64,000 bases of DNA from Wyeomyia smithii (Eukaryota; Arthropoda; Insecta; Diptera; Culicidae), in assembly GCF_029784165.1 (NCBI RefSeq), contig NC_073695.1, positions 11,569,786 through 11,633,785 of the forward strand, written 5' to 3'. The notes beneath the pieces were generated by a model. It ran no database searches, had not been told where the DNA came from, and saw only the letters and a list, made by a program, of their open reading frames with translations. Both the position numbers and the translations under genes were made by a program. Below are positions 36,521 through 48,201 of the stretch, one piece after another. Within the stretch, counting starts at the first letter, position 1; each line of letters starts with the position of its first letter.

Positions 36521-37610
36521 CCGGGTTGACTTTTGACAACGGGGCACTCAGATCTTCGATTAACCTAAAGATGAGCGATGGTTTGACTTTTTACTACTGT
36601 TCGATCAAACATTCCTGTGAATATTGCTCAGCAGTTTCATAGAAAGTTTTAAGTTGCAGTATTTACACGTTTGAGAGTTAAGTATAGTTTTTATATGTTT
36701 AGGTATAGAATTATAGGGAAACATCACCTTTTCGATCAGTTTTTTTCCTTCCCTGCCTTAGCTCCTTAACAGCAAAAGGATGGTATGAACAACTTAAAAG
36801 TTTACACTCACAGATCCAATTTGTTACTATCAAGGAGTGTATTATTGATCAGACATTGCTAGAAATCTCCGTTTTGTCATTAAAAATTTAGTGTTTACTT
36901 GGAAAATTTTTCGATGGACTTTTTTAACTCGGTTTGCAATTCATTCTAAATCCGAAATAAGTCGATACAATTTTTGCTTTTTTTCTCAAACTCATCCGGT
37001 TGGAAGCACTCCCTATATAATAATTTTTCCTTGCGTTATTCTACTTCACTAACTGCCAATCAGATGTATTAAAATGTCTATAGGAAGGCTTTGCACCACG
37101 TTTCTTTTCTCTACCAGAAACAGTCTTGGCGTAAACAAGAAGAGCGAAAATCTACGGAAAGCCAATAATTTTTTTCCTGAACAATATGAGATTTTAAGTC
37201 AAACATCTTTTTGATGTTCTGTGGCAGAAATCCAGGCAAGCAATGAATATTAAAATTTCTGCCAAAGTTGATATTATTTAGCATCAAAACCTGTGAGAAA
37301 CCTATTTTTTATGTTACAATTAATAATTAAGAATGAAGTTTCTAATAATTTTAAACGATTTTCTGACACTTGAGTAACTTTTTTTTACTTTTTGTGTCTT
37401 ATGACCACGCATCAGACAAAAAACTAGCAAACTAAAAGTAACCAAAATAGCAGGAGGTTGAATCCAAGACACGACCGCATAACTGACGTAGAACTCCGCG
37501 CACTATTAAAAACTGAATAGGTTTTCCTTAATGAATCATATAGTCTACCATTGCATGCTCAAATCAAGAAACTCTGCCTTACTTGTTCGGTTACTTTGAT
37601 TTGGTTACTG
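36521..37610. other. Unassigned AT-rich intronic stretch
   Basis: No gene. Near 37450-37480 the text AAGACACGACCGCATAACTG resembles the GACA-GACC-GCAA portion of repeat family F, so part of it is probably old repeat. Confidence 0.5.
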
Positions 37611-37618
37611 ATTACAAC

Positions 37619-37756
37619 TAGTGAACCTGTATATTGGAGAAATGACAAGGCACCGTTAAGGAAACTGTCAACATCAAAACGGGCGAGCTTTTGATGTTGA
37701 CAGTTGTTGCCTCAACGGTGAGTGTCTCTGCGTCTCTCTGGTGTACAGGCTCCCTT
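37619..37756. mobile_element. hAT-like foldback MITE, second and diverged copy
   Basis: It shares GAGAAATGACAAG, CACCGTTAAGG and AACTGTCAACATCAAAAC with the element at 9821-9986, in inverted arms. It is flanked by the 8-bp direct repeat ATTACAAC (37611-37618 and 37757-37764). The arms differ from each other at several positions and the loop is shorter, so this is an older or independently evolved insertion. Confidence 0.85.
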
Positions 37757-37813
37757 ATTACAACCTTTGTGGGGATATAAGGCACTCTGACAACACACAC
37801 TCAAAAATACCGC

Positions 37814-37930
37814 GCTGCTACTGAGACATGTGACCAACCGGGCAAGCGATTTGTTCAAGCCGAAAGCAAATACGGAAAGCCAGCTGGTACTGGCTCAACC
37901 TGATACGCTACTATCAATATAGAACCGTCC
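37814..37930 (+). repeat. Dispersed ~120-bp repeat G, copy 1
   Basis: GCTGCTACTGAGACATGTGA, CCGGGCAAGCGAT, AGCCGAAAGCAAATACGG and AAAGCCAGC occur in the same order at 38739-38870. Confidence 0.7.
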
Positions 37931-38525
37931 GTACGTCTCACCTTTCACCAAAAGAATGTAACTAATTCGACCAGAAGCATTTATTTTTTTGCAGTCGAAG
38001 GGTGCGCTAATATAGGCTCCACCTTTTTGTGAATTTTCACGTCATTCTCTCATCTTCTCTAGACGAAAGATTCCATAATTCGCATTTAATTTTTGTAGCC
38101 AGCAGAAAAAGACCGATCGATTGCGCTTTCACACACACATACAACGATTTAACTCGTATCGTGTAGTGGCCCGGAACTTACAAGCGATTTCTTCTGTTCG
38201 CTGTTGCGTGTTGCATCATGTAGCGACTGTGCAGCTGAAAGATGACAAAATTCCGTTCATGCTGATTGATGAGTCGAGTTGAAATTATTACTGGAAGTGG
38301 AACTAACCGCCTTTGTCAAGACGTTTCAGCATTTTAAATGAAGTGTAATATTTTCGAATTTTCGTACAAATAAGTAGCTGTTGGAAGGCTATCGGCATTT
38401 AGTTTGCACAGGAAAATACGACATCACAGTTTGAACAGAATAAAGGCTCGAGACCTTTCTAAAAAATGATGAATCTTTGATAACTTATTTACTTGCCTTG
38501 AGAAGGGCAGTTTGCTGTTCAAAAA

Positions 38526-38538
38526 GGGGGGGGGGGGG
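38526..38538 (+). repeat. Homopolymer run of 13 G
   Basis: An uninterrupted G13 tract after five A, unusual in this AT-rich setting and prone to sequencing length error. Confidence 0.9.
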
Positions 38539-38738
38539 TAATAAAAGCGGGGGATTAAGAACTAACAACACACTGCTGTAAAAGCTGCTTAGTAAATTAG
38601 ATGACCGCGATAGATTTTGATTGCTAGAATCCTGCTCAAAATGCTCGCTTGTGCTGTTGCTAAAATAAAGCAAAGCTGCATCGCGGTGAAGAAAGTCGGA
38701 GCCCTCAACCAGCAAATCGAAACTCTTGCTGCTACCAT

Positions 38739-38870
38739 GCTGCTGCTGAGATATGTGAACAACCGGCAAATGATTCGTTTTAGCCGAAAGCAAATGCGGA
38801 AAGCCAGCCAACCCATTGCTGCTACTACCGCTGTGCTGCTACGCTACGCATAACTAGGTATACTGTTCTG
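38739..38870 (+). repeat. Dispersed ~120-bp repeat G, copy 2
   Basis: GCTGCTGAGATATGTGAACA, ACCGGCAAATGAT, AGCCGAAAGCAAATGCGG and AAAGCCAGCC align to copy 1 about 0.9 kb away in the same orientation. The open frame through it (38617-38853) has no family match. Confidence 0.7.
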
Positions 38871-38989
38871 TCAATCACCAGCAAGCGATCAATCAGAGGA
38901 CGTAAATTTCGTTTCAACAAGGCTTGACAATTTGCAATAGTACAATAGTTCGCATAATGAAACATTTTTCTGCATTTGGACGGACGTAA

Positions 38990-39165
38990 GTATAATTTTA
39001 CAGTCGATTGCTACAAGAATGAAGGAAATCGGTTGAAAACAAACCGACTTATAAGCATTTAAAAAGGGACAAATTCGTCCCCTTTTCGTTAAAGGATTTT
39101 CAATTTACACCCCTTTGTGACAGGCTAAAGTAAAAACGTAGTTCTACGTCAAAAATATACCTAGC
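38990..39165 (-). repeat. Dispersed repeat family D, inverted copy 4
   Basis: In reverse orientation relative to 16258 and 27850: TTTACACCCCTTTGTGACAG, then ACGTAGTTCTACGTC. It includes a small hairpin AAAGGGACAAATTCGTCCCCT near 39064-39085, split by an unpaired base. It is on the opposite side of the 32847-33101 exon from the plus-oriented copies. Confidence 0.6.
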
Positions 39166-40800
39166 AGTATTTGTCACACTTTTTCAACACTCCGTAATAT
39201 GTGTAAAATTTTCGGCAATATCTGTTGTGACTTGACTGGAGATGAAAATTATTGCTTTCAAAGTAACAAATTTGTTATGAAAAGTAGAATTTTCCGTCAT
39301 TGCTTTTAGTAGTTCTATGTCAAAAAATATAGTACCGCACTTGTATGTGTTTGTGCAGAAGAACAACTGAGAGCCACCAATGTATGTGCTAGTAAGACTT
39401 GACTCGCTACATTTCTATTAAGGTAACGAACAGGTTCATTTCAGTTATTGTTTTTATCAGAATCTCTCCCGTACCGTACTAGCCTCAAATGTCTTATTGG
39501 AACGCCACTGTTTTGTACTCTAGCGCAGTGAAAAGTTATCACTTTAGTCTCCTAGATTGGCACGGACAGGTTCAAATGAGTCTTTTTGGCGGTTAACACG
39601 ATGAACTTCAGGGAGAATCGAATCTAAAGGGGAAAAATTATAGAGGCGGAACCTCGAATCCGTTTGGTTTTCATATTACGATGAGTGGGTTTTTAGCATG
39701 GATTGAATGAGAGCTTGCAAAAAAGTGTTTGCTCAAACGCGCCTTACAAATCGTGATGTTATTTAAAAAAGCGTGTAAAGGCTTCGCAATCATCAACATT
39801 TGAATACTGAAGGATGAAGAGAAAAAAGATTTTCTGGCAGCTCTTGTTACTTTTTCTCCACTTTGCATGCGTACGACAAACAAACTAATACGTGCACACC
39901 AGATGAATTGGAGATAGAAGAAACCAGTAACTAGACTAGAAATGTTTTTCCATACAATTTTGAGGTTTGTTTTTGTTTGACGACTTTGAACGTAAAAATC
40001 TCAGCTTTTGCCTTAGAAATAGCAGGGGGTTAGGGTTACTTTATTTCTACGGTTCGTTTCAATGCATTATGATCGGCAATTTTCATTGAACAACAATTGT
40101 CCTTTGAAGGACAGAATAAATAAATGATAGAAAATTTGATATTTTCTCGTTTTGCGCTAGAATTAAAAGCGAAATATTATCTATGTCTGCAATTAACGGT
40201 TGAAATTTATTTAACTAAGAGCCGGATTTAGGATCCGCAGCACTCAAACTCCTCATTTGCAGAACAGTACAGTTCATTCAAAATGTCAAACGAGAAAAAG
40301 ATAGATTAAATTAAATTGAAATTTCAAGTTTTAAATTCAAATTTTTTGAAGACAAGTTTGTTAATAACTTAAGTAATTGTTAGCAGCTAATTGTTTTATG
40401 TGGCCAATCACAAATGGTGACTTCTCAACACTATTAGAAATGTGTAATTGTAAGGTTTCGTTTGCTTTCGAGATTACGACTTTTCATTTTATGGATTTAA
40501 ACCTACTTGTCAATCATAGACCTGAAAATTTCAACTTATCAGTAGATAATTCAAAAGGTGATTGTGTGCTTTGTTGTGAAAAACCTTTATCCGTCCTTGA
40601 TCTCACTATTATTTTGATACAGAATTCACGCCCCTTCCAAGCAATATACAATGATCACACGTAGTAAAAGTGAGGTTAGGTGTTGTAATATTTTTACGAC
40701 ACCATTTGTTAGTTTTCGTTCTTCCTCAGGTTATGAGGTGACCTCCAAGAGTCAAAAAAATAAAACTAAAATGCAGTTTCTAAACAAGCTGCCAACTACA
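39166..40800. other. Unassigned AT-rich intronic stretch
   Basis: No gene or defined repeat. The open frame at 40377-40664 lacks family resemblance. Confidence 0.5.
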
Positions 40801-43800
40801 TAAAATGCATGTTTCAGCTTAGGAACATGTTCCTCCCCTGGTGGAGCCGGAGAAGCCGGAGAAAGAAAAACCCACAAAAAGTCATCGCCCCATAACGCTG
40901 ATTAAACTGATGATGAGAAGCCGAACTGATTATGGTGCTTTGTTTACGCCACTTTGGCAGCATAAAGCGGAATATCCTGCGGAAAATCCTTTCCTTTCGT
41001 CACTGGATAGGGAAGCTCTCGCAGCAGCAGCAGCCGTGGAGGGCTGAGAGCAGGAATCGGTGTTTACTTTAATTATTTATTCAGTGTTTAATTAAGCAGA
41101 CGTGTATGCGCCAGCTCTTCTTTCTTCTGGCGCTGGTAACCGGAGTGGCTGCCGTGCGCCATTTTGTTTGCGATTTTATTAGAGAGTAAACGAACTCCAA
41201 ATTTTCGACGGGCTTTCGGTTCGGGGACACGTCAAAAAAGCGTGACGAGACGTGACGAGTCGAAGAATGGTGGTTGTGGGGGTGCTCGAAGGGAAGAAGG
41301 GTAAAGCTCCCTCCACCCGGGGTAGTAAATTGAAATTGAAATGAGAAGTTGAACTGCGAAATTAATTAATGTTTGATTTGTTTGCGGGATTTGGCCGCAC
41401 TTACCGTCTGTGAACCCTGTGCCAGGGTGTGTGTGTGTGCGTTTAATGTGGGGGTAGAAAAATCATTTTGTAGGTTTGAACGACTTCTCAGAAAAAACTA
41501 TGTTTTTTCGATTTGAAGCAAAGGAATCAAAACGGATGTCAAGCATTCGGAAAAATCCAAACAAAATCAAGCGTGTTGTGTAATCGAGAACAGAGTTTTA
41601 GGCCAAGGACGCGGTAGACAGATATTTTTACTTTTTCACTTTTTCCTCATTCGATAAGTGAGCTTGTTTGTTTTTTTTAAGGGCCACGTGGACCACGCGT
41701 TTTCCGTGTGACTGACGTGTTTTGATGGTGTTGTGAAACTGTCAAATTTGTGAAATAGATAACATAACAGGTGGCATGTTTTTAGAAACACTAGCAGCTC
41801 GAAATCCTCCACACGAGAGATTAACAAATGGGATCTATTATTTATAAACATGTGACCGTTTGAATCTCCTTCCAACAATGTCATGCGTGTTTACATTTCC
41901 GCCCCAGCTAGAACTATGCACAACTCATCATCGTCGTCGGAAGGACAACTGATGGGTTCCTTCGGGCCCCGGCAGCAACGTGTTAACCAATGTAATGGTG
42001 ACAAATAGCTGTATTATTCATCAAGGAAACTGTAGCGGCTATGCATCGCGTCGGGACATAACAACTGAAGGCAACTAAATATACTAGCCGCGATGCAAAT
42101 TCGATGTGAGACGACGTGACCACGGCGGCAGTGGTAACGAAACAAGTTTCGACATCGATTGCTGTTCCCCTCTTTCCCCCTTCCTGGTCGAGGTAACGGC
42201 GGTCGGTCGGTCAACGATGTGGCGTGATTCGGCGGTAGTAGGATTTTCCGCTGTTTCGTCATCCGCAGCCACAGACAAACAGGGGGCTCACGGTTGAGCT
42301 GAGCGCGGTCAGTACCGTGGCCAGCCAGTAGCCAGTTGCACGATGGCGGCTGTTTCTCACCCGGTACTTCCTCTATGTGTGTGATTTGCCGAAGACCGAA
42401 GATCGCGTTTATGGGCATTTAAGCAAAACAAAACGACACAAAAAGAGTCGCCCGAAATCACGACCAGCTGTTTGTCCGTCGGGCAAGAGGTGGGGAACCG
42501 TCGTCTGATTAAATTACATCAAAAACGCTGCTGATGAATATGAATGCGAAACAAACCGAAAAAAAGCTGTGAGTGTTGATGCGATACTGACGAAGCGCGA
42601 AGCCGGGCAATGAAGAAAACAACAGTCAATCATCGAAGTTGCTGGCGGTGCTGGCTGGTGGTGGCGACGGCGACGGGAGTTGCACGGAGAGTTAGATGAT
42701 GGTGCAATGGCGGCGGCGCGGGCGGCTCTGTGTTGCGGTAGGCAAGCTTATTCACTGTGAGCGAGCGCAAGAGAAGCGAGTATCAGCCGCCACCATCGTC
42801 GCCGTCGCCGTCGTCGTCGTCGCACACACAACCGCCGCACGAGTTCGAGCCTACAAAGTGGGTCAAGGCTTATTGTATTACAGCAAGATATACATAAATA
42901 ATAGCAGTGAGAGAGATAGAGAGAAAGATAGTGGTGGAGCCAGGCGGTTGCAGGGAATGATCGGGCTTGCGGAACAGGTTGCGGCGAGGCGGCTGAATTG
43001 TAATAATAGCATTGAATCGATGAGAGATTCGAGATTCGGAAAAATCGTAAGTGTGTAAAACAGTTTGTTGTGGGATGGATTGTTGGTTGCGTAGGGGTGA
43101 GGGCTGGGGGTGAGAATGGTGCTTTCTTTTCCGCGTGATTGAAGCACCGCCATCGAAGTCGAAGTGACACATTCCGCACGTTGATCAGCGGCGGTGGCGG
43201 CAATGCAGCCATGATCCACAAAAAGCCGCGGCGGAGTCGGGCCTTGAGTATTGCTGGGCGCACTTTGTTGATGTTTATTCAATCTACAGAAATGAGGATA
43301 ATCGTCAACTGGAGCGAAGGAGACAGTAGCCTTTTGATTGGTTGCATCCATTACGATAATGGCTGTGATTTTTCTCTGCACTCCCTGTTGCCTGGCGATG
43401 CAACGAACGAACGAGCGAGCCAACGAACGTCAAAGTCTCCGGCAGTCTGCGGCGACCAAGTCGAGCGGTGAAAGAGTGAAAAGCTAACCTAATGCAAAGG
43501 AAAAGTGCACACTCAGAAAGGCAGCCCGCGTCGTCAACCTCGGGACTGGGTTAGCTTAAAGTAGCATTAAATTATATGTTTTCACTTCTATGGTTTTATC
43601 GGTGACCAACTGTGACTCGGAAGAGAAAAGGAAAGTTGCACTGCAATGGATGCACCTTGCTAGTGCACGGTAGGCTCGCAATTTCCGATGTAAACAGTCC
43701 TCTAGGCGACTGTCAAAACATGCTTTGACCTATATTCGCGGAGAGCAACTAGACCGTGAAAAAGCCCCGATCGGTGATAGCGAAGCTGATAGTGGCCGTG

Positions 43801-45090
43801 ACGGCAGCTTATGTTTCAGCGTAAGCGAAAGTGAATACCAACGCTAGCTAACAAACGGGTCCCAGTCGCAAAGCTACTTGAGAGACGTCCGGGATATTAA
43901 AAGTGTATTCTCCCGCACTCAATCACTCGGCCATAATCACCTGACTGACGGGTTGTTCCTGTTTACGACCCGGGGGGATAAAGAATGTCACTTTGGGTAG
44001 TAATATTTTGACTTGCTTGCATTAGCGCGCATGAAGCAGGACCGTTGAACTCAGAACAATAGACGTCGAATCGCGTTGCAGTTCGTCAGTCAGAGTTTGA
44101 CAGTATTTTGTAAACAAATTTACACCGTTGTCCGCATTGTTGCTGCGGTTTCCGCTGCAGTTGTGTGACAGAGGTGATTAATACCTAAGTCGTTCAACTC
44201 GCCTGCAGAATGCGGGCAGTCCCGTAAAGTCGGATGTCGTCAGCGCCATTGTGGCACTTTAATAAACCTATCGTCAGCATCACAGCGCACCGGTGAGTAA
44301 TAAAATTAATTTTCCCCGCTCTCCATCAGCTGGTCGTTTGTAACTAGGCAGCGTTTCAACAAGCTAGTGCTTGAGTAAGTAGGTACTTGTTTTGAAAATG
44401 CCATCGCACCGGATCTGCGCGGATGGAGGCAGAAGCGATTTTTAGAACTTTGCTCCACTTGAGCGACCGGCCGAAGTGTCAACGTGGAATGGATCTTTGT
44501 CTGCGACAAACTTTGTCTGCGACAAAGACTGCGGCGGCGATCATCACAACCCACATTGCATCTCGCATCGATTGAATCAACTTATCGCGGTATGCCGCTA
44601 CGGGTCAAGTCTATCTGAAAATGGTTGATTCGTTGACCCTGAGACCAGAGCATACAGGCGTGATGGCATGCCGTGTGGCGCCATTAGAAAACCTGTTGCC
44701 AGGTGGTTGTGCGCTGAATGTCACTTTCATCCGCGCGAAAGTGAAATTCTCCGACAAGAGTGCGAAGCTGCTCTTCCTGCGGGTCTGGCAGTGCAATGTG
44801 CTTTTCGTCACACGACCGATGCCTGTGTATATAAAACCCCTAATAAAATATGCAGTGCAAACTCTCGTCACTAGTGGCGGTGGTGGAGGCGACGGCGACG
44901 ATGGTGCACAGTGGAATCAATTGTGAGAAAAGGCAGTCAAAATTCTTTCCTGACATTTTAGTGTGTACATACCTACTTAAATTATCTCGGCAATCTTCCC
45001 AACAGCTGATCGGCTGTAAATCGACCCCAGATGGCATTTTGAATCATTTCTGGGCCCTTCGTTTATTTTTTGAACGGTGAAGAGGTACCG
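40801..45090. other. GC-richer unassigned island
   Basis: Single-copy-looking sequence with GAGA-rich and GTC-triplet tracts. A strong minus-strand donor-like site, CAGACG|GTAAGTGC, occurs at 41405/41404, but the open frame behind it is only about 20 codons with no E74-like peptide. A short TTAA-MITE-like end is near 41679. No coding exon is supportable. It could include E74 leader exons or enhancers. Confidence 0.45.
42794..42822. repeat. (GTC)n microsatellite
   Basis: CATCGTCGCCGTCGCCGTCG followed by further GTC triplets. Confidence 0.85.
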
Positions 45091-45099
45091 ACAATTATA

Positions 45100-45290
45100 T
45101 TTCAGCAACCTTCAACAACGCTCCTCCTTGAAACAGAATTAATACCGAAATTTACAGATTCAGACCATCAAATTCAAATTAACTTTTTTCGAGTGTATTT
45201 CCCAACCTGTTGCAAGAAATACAATGACATAAGACAGGCTGGCGTAATTCAACTTTAACCATGCGACAAGTCTCATACACAACTTCTTAC
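45100..45290 (+). repeat. Dispersed repeat family F, copy 3
   Basis: CAGACCATCAAATTC, CCCAACCTGTTGCAAG, ATAAGACAGGCTGG and CATGCGACAAGTCTCATACA follow the same order as copy 1. An inverted match to its end, GAAGAGGTTGTGTATGAGAC then GACCACAATGTTAACG, lies at about 45437-45482, giving a palindromic arrangement over about 220 bp. Confidence 0.65.
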
Positions 45291-45562
45291 ACTTTTTGAA
45301 ATATCTGTTAAGTAATATTCTACCATCTCTAAGAAATCAACCCGAACAAAGAAGCAAAATTAGTATGGACATTTGATTTTCTCTTGTGTTCGGATAAAAT
45401 ATCGATCAATATTAATTTTTGAATCCTAAAACTGAAAAAGTTGAAGAGGTTGTGTATGAGACACGACCACAATGTTAACGTAATAAATTACCTCTCCGAA
45501 ATTAAGGTGGCAGTCTCCGGATATCATCCCCGTTATTTACGGTATTCATATTAAATGATGCA

Positions 45563-45780
45563 GTCATACCTTGATATTAGACAACTTAATTTTTTTTCTC
45601 GGTACGTTATATGGAGTTACATTACATCAAAGCAAACAAATCCCAATGACACCAAATTGTACGTCTATATTACACGAAAATTTATAGAAAACAGTATTTA
45701 CGAACCTTTTATATGCTCATTTAAGACAATTCTCGTAGACAAACATAATCAATTTAAAGTAGAGAAAAAGGTCAGAAAAA
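45563..45780 (+). mobile_element. Truncated copy of the CAGTCATACC mariner-type MITE
   Basis: The left end CAGTCATACCTTGATATTAG and GGTACGTTATATGGAG match the element at 17560. A later block, AACCTTTTATATGCTCATTT, matches its interior. The right terminal repeat is missing. The next element begins at 45802. Confidence 0.7.
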
Positions 45781-45801
45781 AATCAACGTTCATTTTGTAG
45801 T

Positions 45802-46188
45802 CAGAGCTGCTAAATTTCGAAACTAAAAAATAAAAACCACACAACAACAGTTCATTCTCTCAAGTTGAAACTTATATTGAGTGTCACCCGTGTCAATTCT
45901 CACTGAAAGTCATGTCAGTGAAAAAAATGATATTGTCTAGAAACATATTGAATTTATTTGATCTGGGCCAATCCAATGCATAAAGTCGATGAGGTAAATA
46001 AGCATATATATTCTCAAACACTTAAACATCGCTGAAACAACACAGCTCGTGCAGTAGTCAGTATTACCACTCTCAACTGGTTGAAGCTGTAAGTAATTTC
46101 ATTTTCAGTTCGTTCGCGCTGGAATTGAAAACCACAGCTTTCAATATCAACTGATATTCTGTTGCTGACAGTGAAAATTCGCAGCTCT
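45802..46188 (-). mobile_element. CAGAGCTGC-ended element, minus orientation
   Basis: Its reverse complement matches 29130-29483 end to end, including GGTAATACTGACTACTGC, TTTATGCATTGGATTGG and GTTTCTAGACA. It has about 35 extra bases around the ACTGACATGACTTTCAGTG segment. TAGT lies on both borders but this is not a proven target duplication. Confidence 0.78.
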
Positions 46189-46607
46189 AGTAGCTGTAGT
46201 GACAGACTGACTGTTTATAACTTTTATGGTCTAGTAGTGACATTAACACATCATTGTGGTCTAATTTGCCACTAGTCAATTAGCGGAATTGTGCTCACCT
46301 AAATTAGTCAAATAGTTGCGATTCAACTTTGTTCGTCTTACTTCATTCCCAAATGGAAATTCCTCTAAATTTTGCTCTTGAAACATGTTCGAGGTTAGGT
46401 TGAAAGTTCAAAAAATATCGGGATAGTATTAAATAGAAAGACCGCCTAAAAATATCAGCTTGAAGACAAACGTATGTCATAAGGGTATTGGTTGTGAACT
46501 ATAATACAAAATAAAAAACTCAGGTAGAAATTACACAATTCATTTCTAGAAATTTTTCAATTTCAAGTATTTACCAATTTGTCAACAACTTTCGAATGCA
46601 TTCGACG
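46189..46607. other. Unassigned AT-rich intronic stretch
   Basis: Nothing recognised. Confidence 0.5.
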
Positions 46608-46727
46608 TATTTAAGTAATTTTCGGAAACCATATTGGAAATAAAATGGCGTCTGGGGTCGAAAACTAGCCTTGGAATAGCATATCAGTTCCGAAAATACC
46701 CACATTGGAAGGTATTTGGCCTTGTTT
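46608..46727 (-). repeat. Dispersed repeat family E, inverted copy 2
   Basis: Its reverse complement reads CAAGGCCAAATACCTTCC, GGAACTGATATGC and TTCGACCCCAGACGCCATTT, aligned with 16527-16640. Confidence 0.65.
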
Positions 46728-47693
46728 TTAAATCAAGGATCTACACTTTTCAATGGTACAATCGTTAGCATCATAAAATCACAAAGTTACAGTTGCGATC
46801 AGCTGATTTCAGTCTGTTTTCAACTTATGACAGCTCTATGTATGTTCGATCGGTGCAACTTGGATGCGATCCGGGTCCAGAAGCGTGAAAAATAAATGTT
46901 CTCCGATCGGTAGCTCTAGTATCGCGAGTGCCAATCCTAAATACAACAATAAAAATTACTTTTGATATTATTGCCGACATTAAAAGACTTCGGGTTTGGT
47001 CGTGTTTTCGTTTTGCTGCTTGAAAAACAGCAACAATAACAAACGTACAAGCAGTGGAACGTCACCCGTGGATTGCATTATACTGTGCATCAGAACAGTA
47101 TTATATACAAGAGGCAAGACACTATTGATATATTGCGAACTATTTTCAATATTCAATATTACAAAGTATCTATCAAATTTGAAAATATTTTTTGAGCGCC
47201 TTACTAGGTACCAGTCCACATAGGCACTGCTGATAAATATAAGTAATATTCGAAATACGTATTCGTACGGACTAGTAACATTTTCAATATTTACTTCTCA
47301 AATTTATGGTAGAGTTTATTGGAAACAAAATTCTTTTTTTCTGAAGTATTTATCGTTGCATTTTTGGGCACGCCTTTATCCTTATCATAGCTCATTGGTG
47401 TTACATTTTCGGTGGATGGATGTCAATTGACAAATAAATGATAAATATCAGAATATAGACGTCTTGATAAAGACGGGTTGTTTATCGATTTAATAGCAGG
47501 AAGTTGTTGTGTTGGGTAATTGAGGGTACTACAGTCTACAGGGAGCGCGACAAATTTTTGAAGTAAATTTCCAATAGCAATTTCTCATGCTTGCGAAACA
47601 GGATAAATCTGGCAGCACTGGATAGCTTATACTGTTAGATGTCTGATGTAAACAAATATTGTTGAGTAAATGTTAAAATTTCGAAGCAAGAGA
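46728..47693. other. Unassigned AT-rich intronic stretch
   Basis: No gene recognised. The final part may belong to the mariner relic that follows but is too decayed to read. Confidence 0.45.
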
Positions 47694-48120
47694 GTAATGG
47701 ATCAGCTGGCTGCAGCTGGCCGTCATTTTGTCTTCCAATAAGACAGAGCACCTGCTCACAATGCCAAGAAAACACTTGGCATTGTGAGAAACACTTGGCT
47801 TGCTAGAAATGTTCCTGAGTTTTACGAGAAAAAAATTTGGCCCACTAGCAGTCCCGATATCAATCCTTTGAAATATTTTGAGAATGGCGATGTCTCATAT
47901 TTTACGTAAAAAGTGGTCGTCTCCTTTCCCGATTTGTCAACACGAAAGAGGGATTGATTGTTCAATGAGCACACTCTTGTTATGTAAGAAAATAGCAGAT
48001 TTCCGACGGTGCGTTAATGAAATTATTGGGCTATTGAATTGGTTGAATTTTGCCAAATTGTTAAATTTTCTCTCGACTTTTCATAAGTTTACTGTTAGAA
48101 ATACATTCATATTATTATAG
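47694..48120 (+). pseudogene. Tc1/mariner transposase relic (maT/DD37D-like), C-terminal half
   Basis: The plus strand reads VMDQLAAAGRHFVFQ-stop-DRAPAHNAKKTLG, then WLARNVPEFY, WPTSSPDINPLKYF, and after a +1 shift AMSHILRKKWSSPF and FRRCVNEIIG. Catalytic-core signatures QxDxAPAH and SPDxNPLxY identify the DDE transposase of Tc1/mariner elements. Thirty-seven residues separate the second and third Asp, the spacing of the maT group, although a small internal duplication (ACACTTGG twice) may have altered it. A stop codon and a frameshift make it non-functional. The N-terminal half and terminal repeats were not found. Confidence 0.85.
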
Positions 48121-48180
48121 TATGACGTTACCGAAAACTTCGATGAAGATATTGGTGTTTAAAATCCGTTCAGCGGCATT

Positions 48181-48201
48181 AAGATTAGATTAGATTAGAT
48201 A
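48181..48201 (+). repeat. (GATTA)n short tandem repeat
   Basis: Four GATTA/AGATT units in a row. Confidence 0.8.

Noticed and set aside
40841..41047. Lys/Glu/Pro-rich frame starting EPEKPEKEKPTKSH
   Set aside because: It is short, without splice sites or known domain, and is followed by a CAG-type Ala run; unsupported as an exon.
42748..43423. Overlapping minus-strand frames of 171 and 181 codons
   Set aside because: They overlap each other and a plus-strand frame and are driven by GAGA and GTC simple sequence; no E74B-like peptide is visible.
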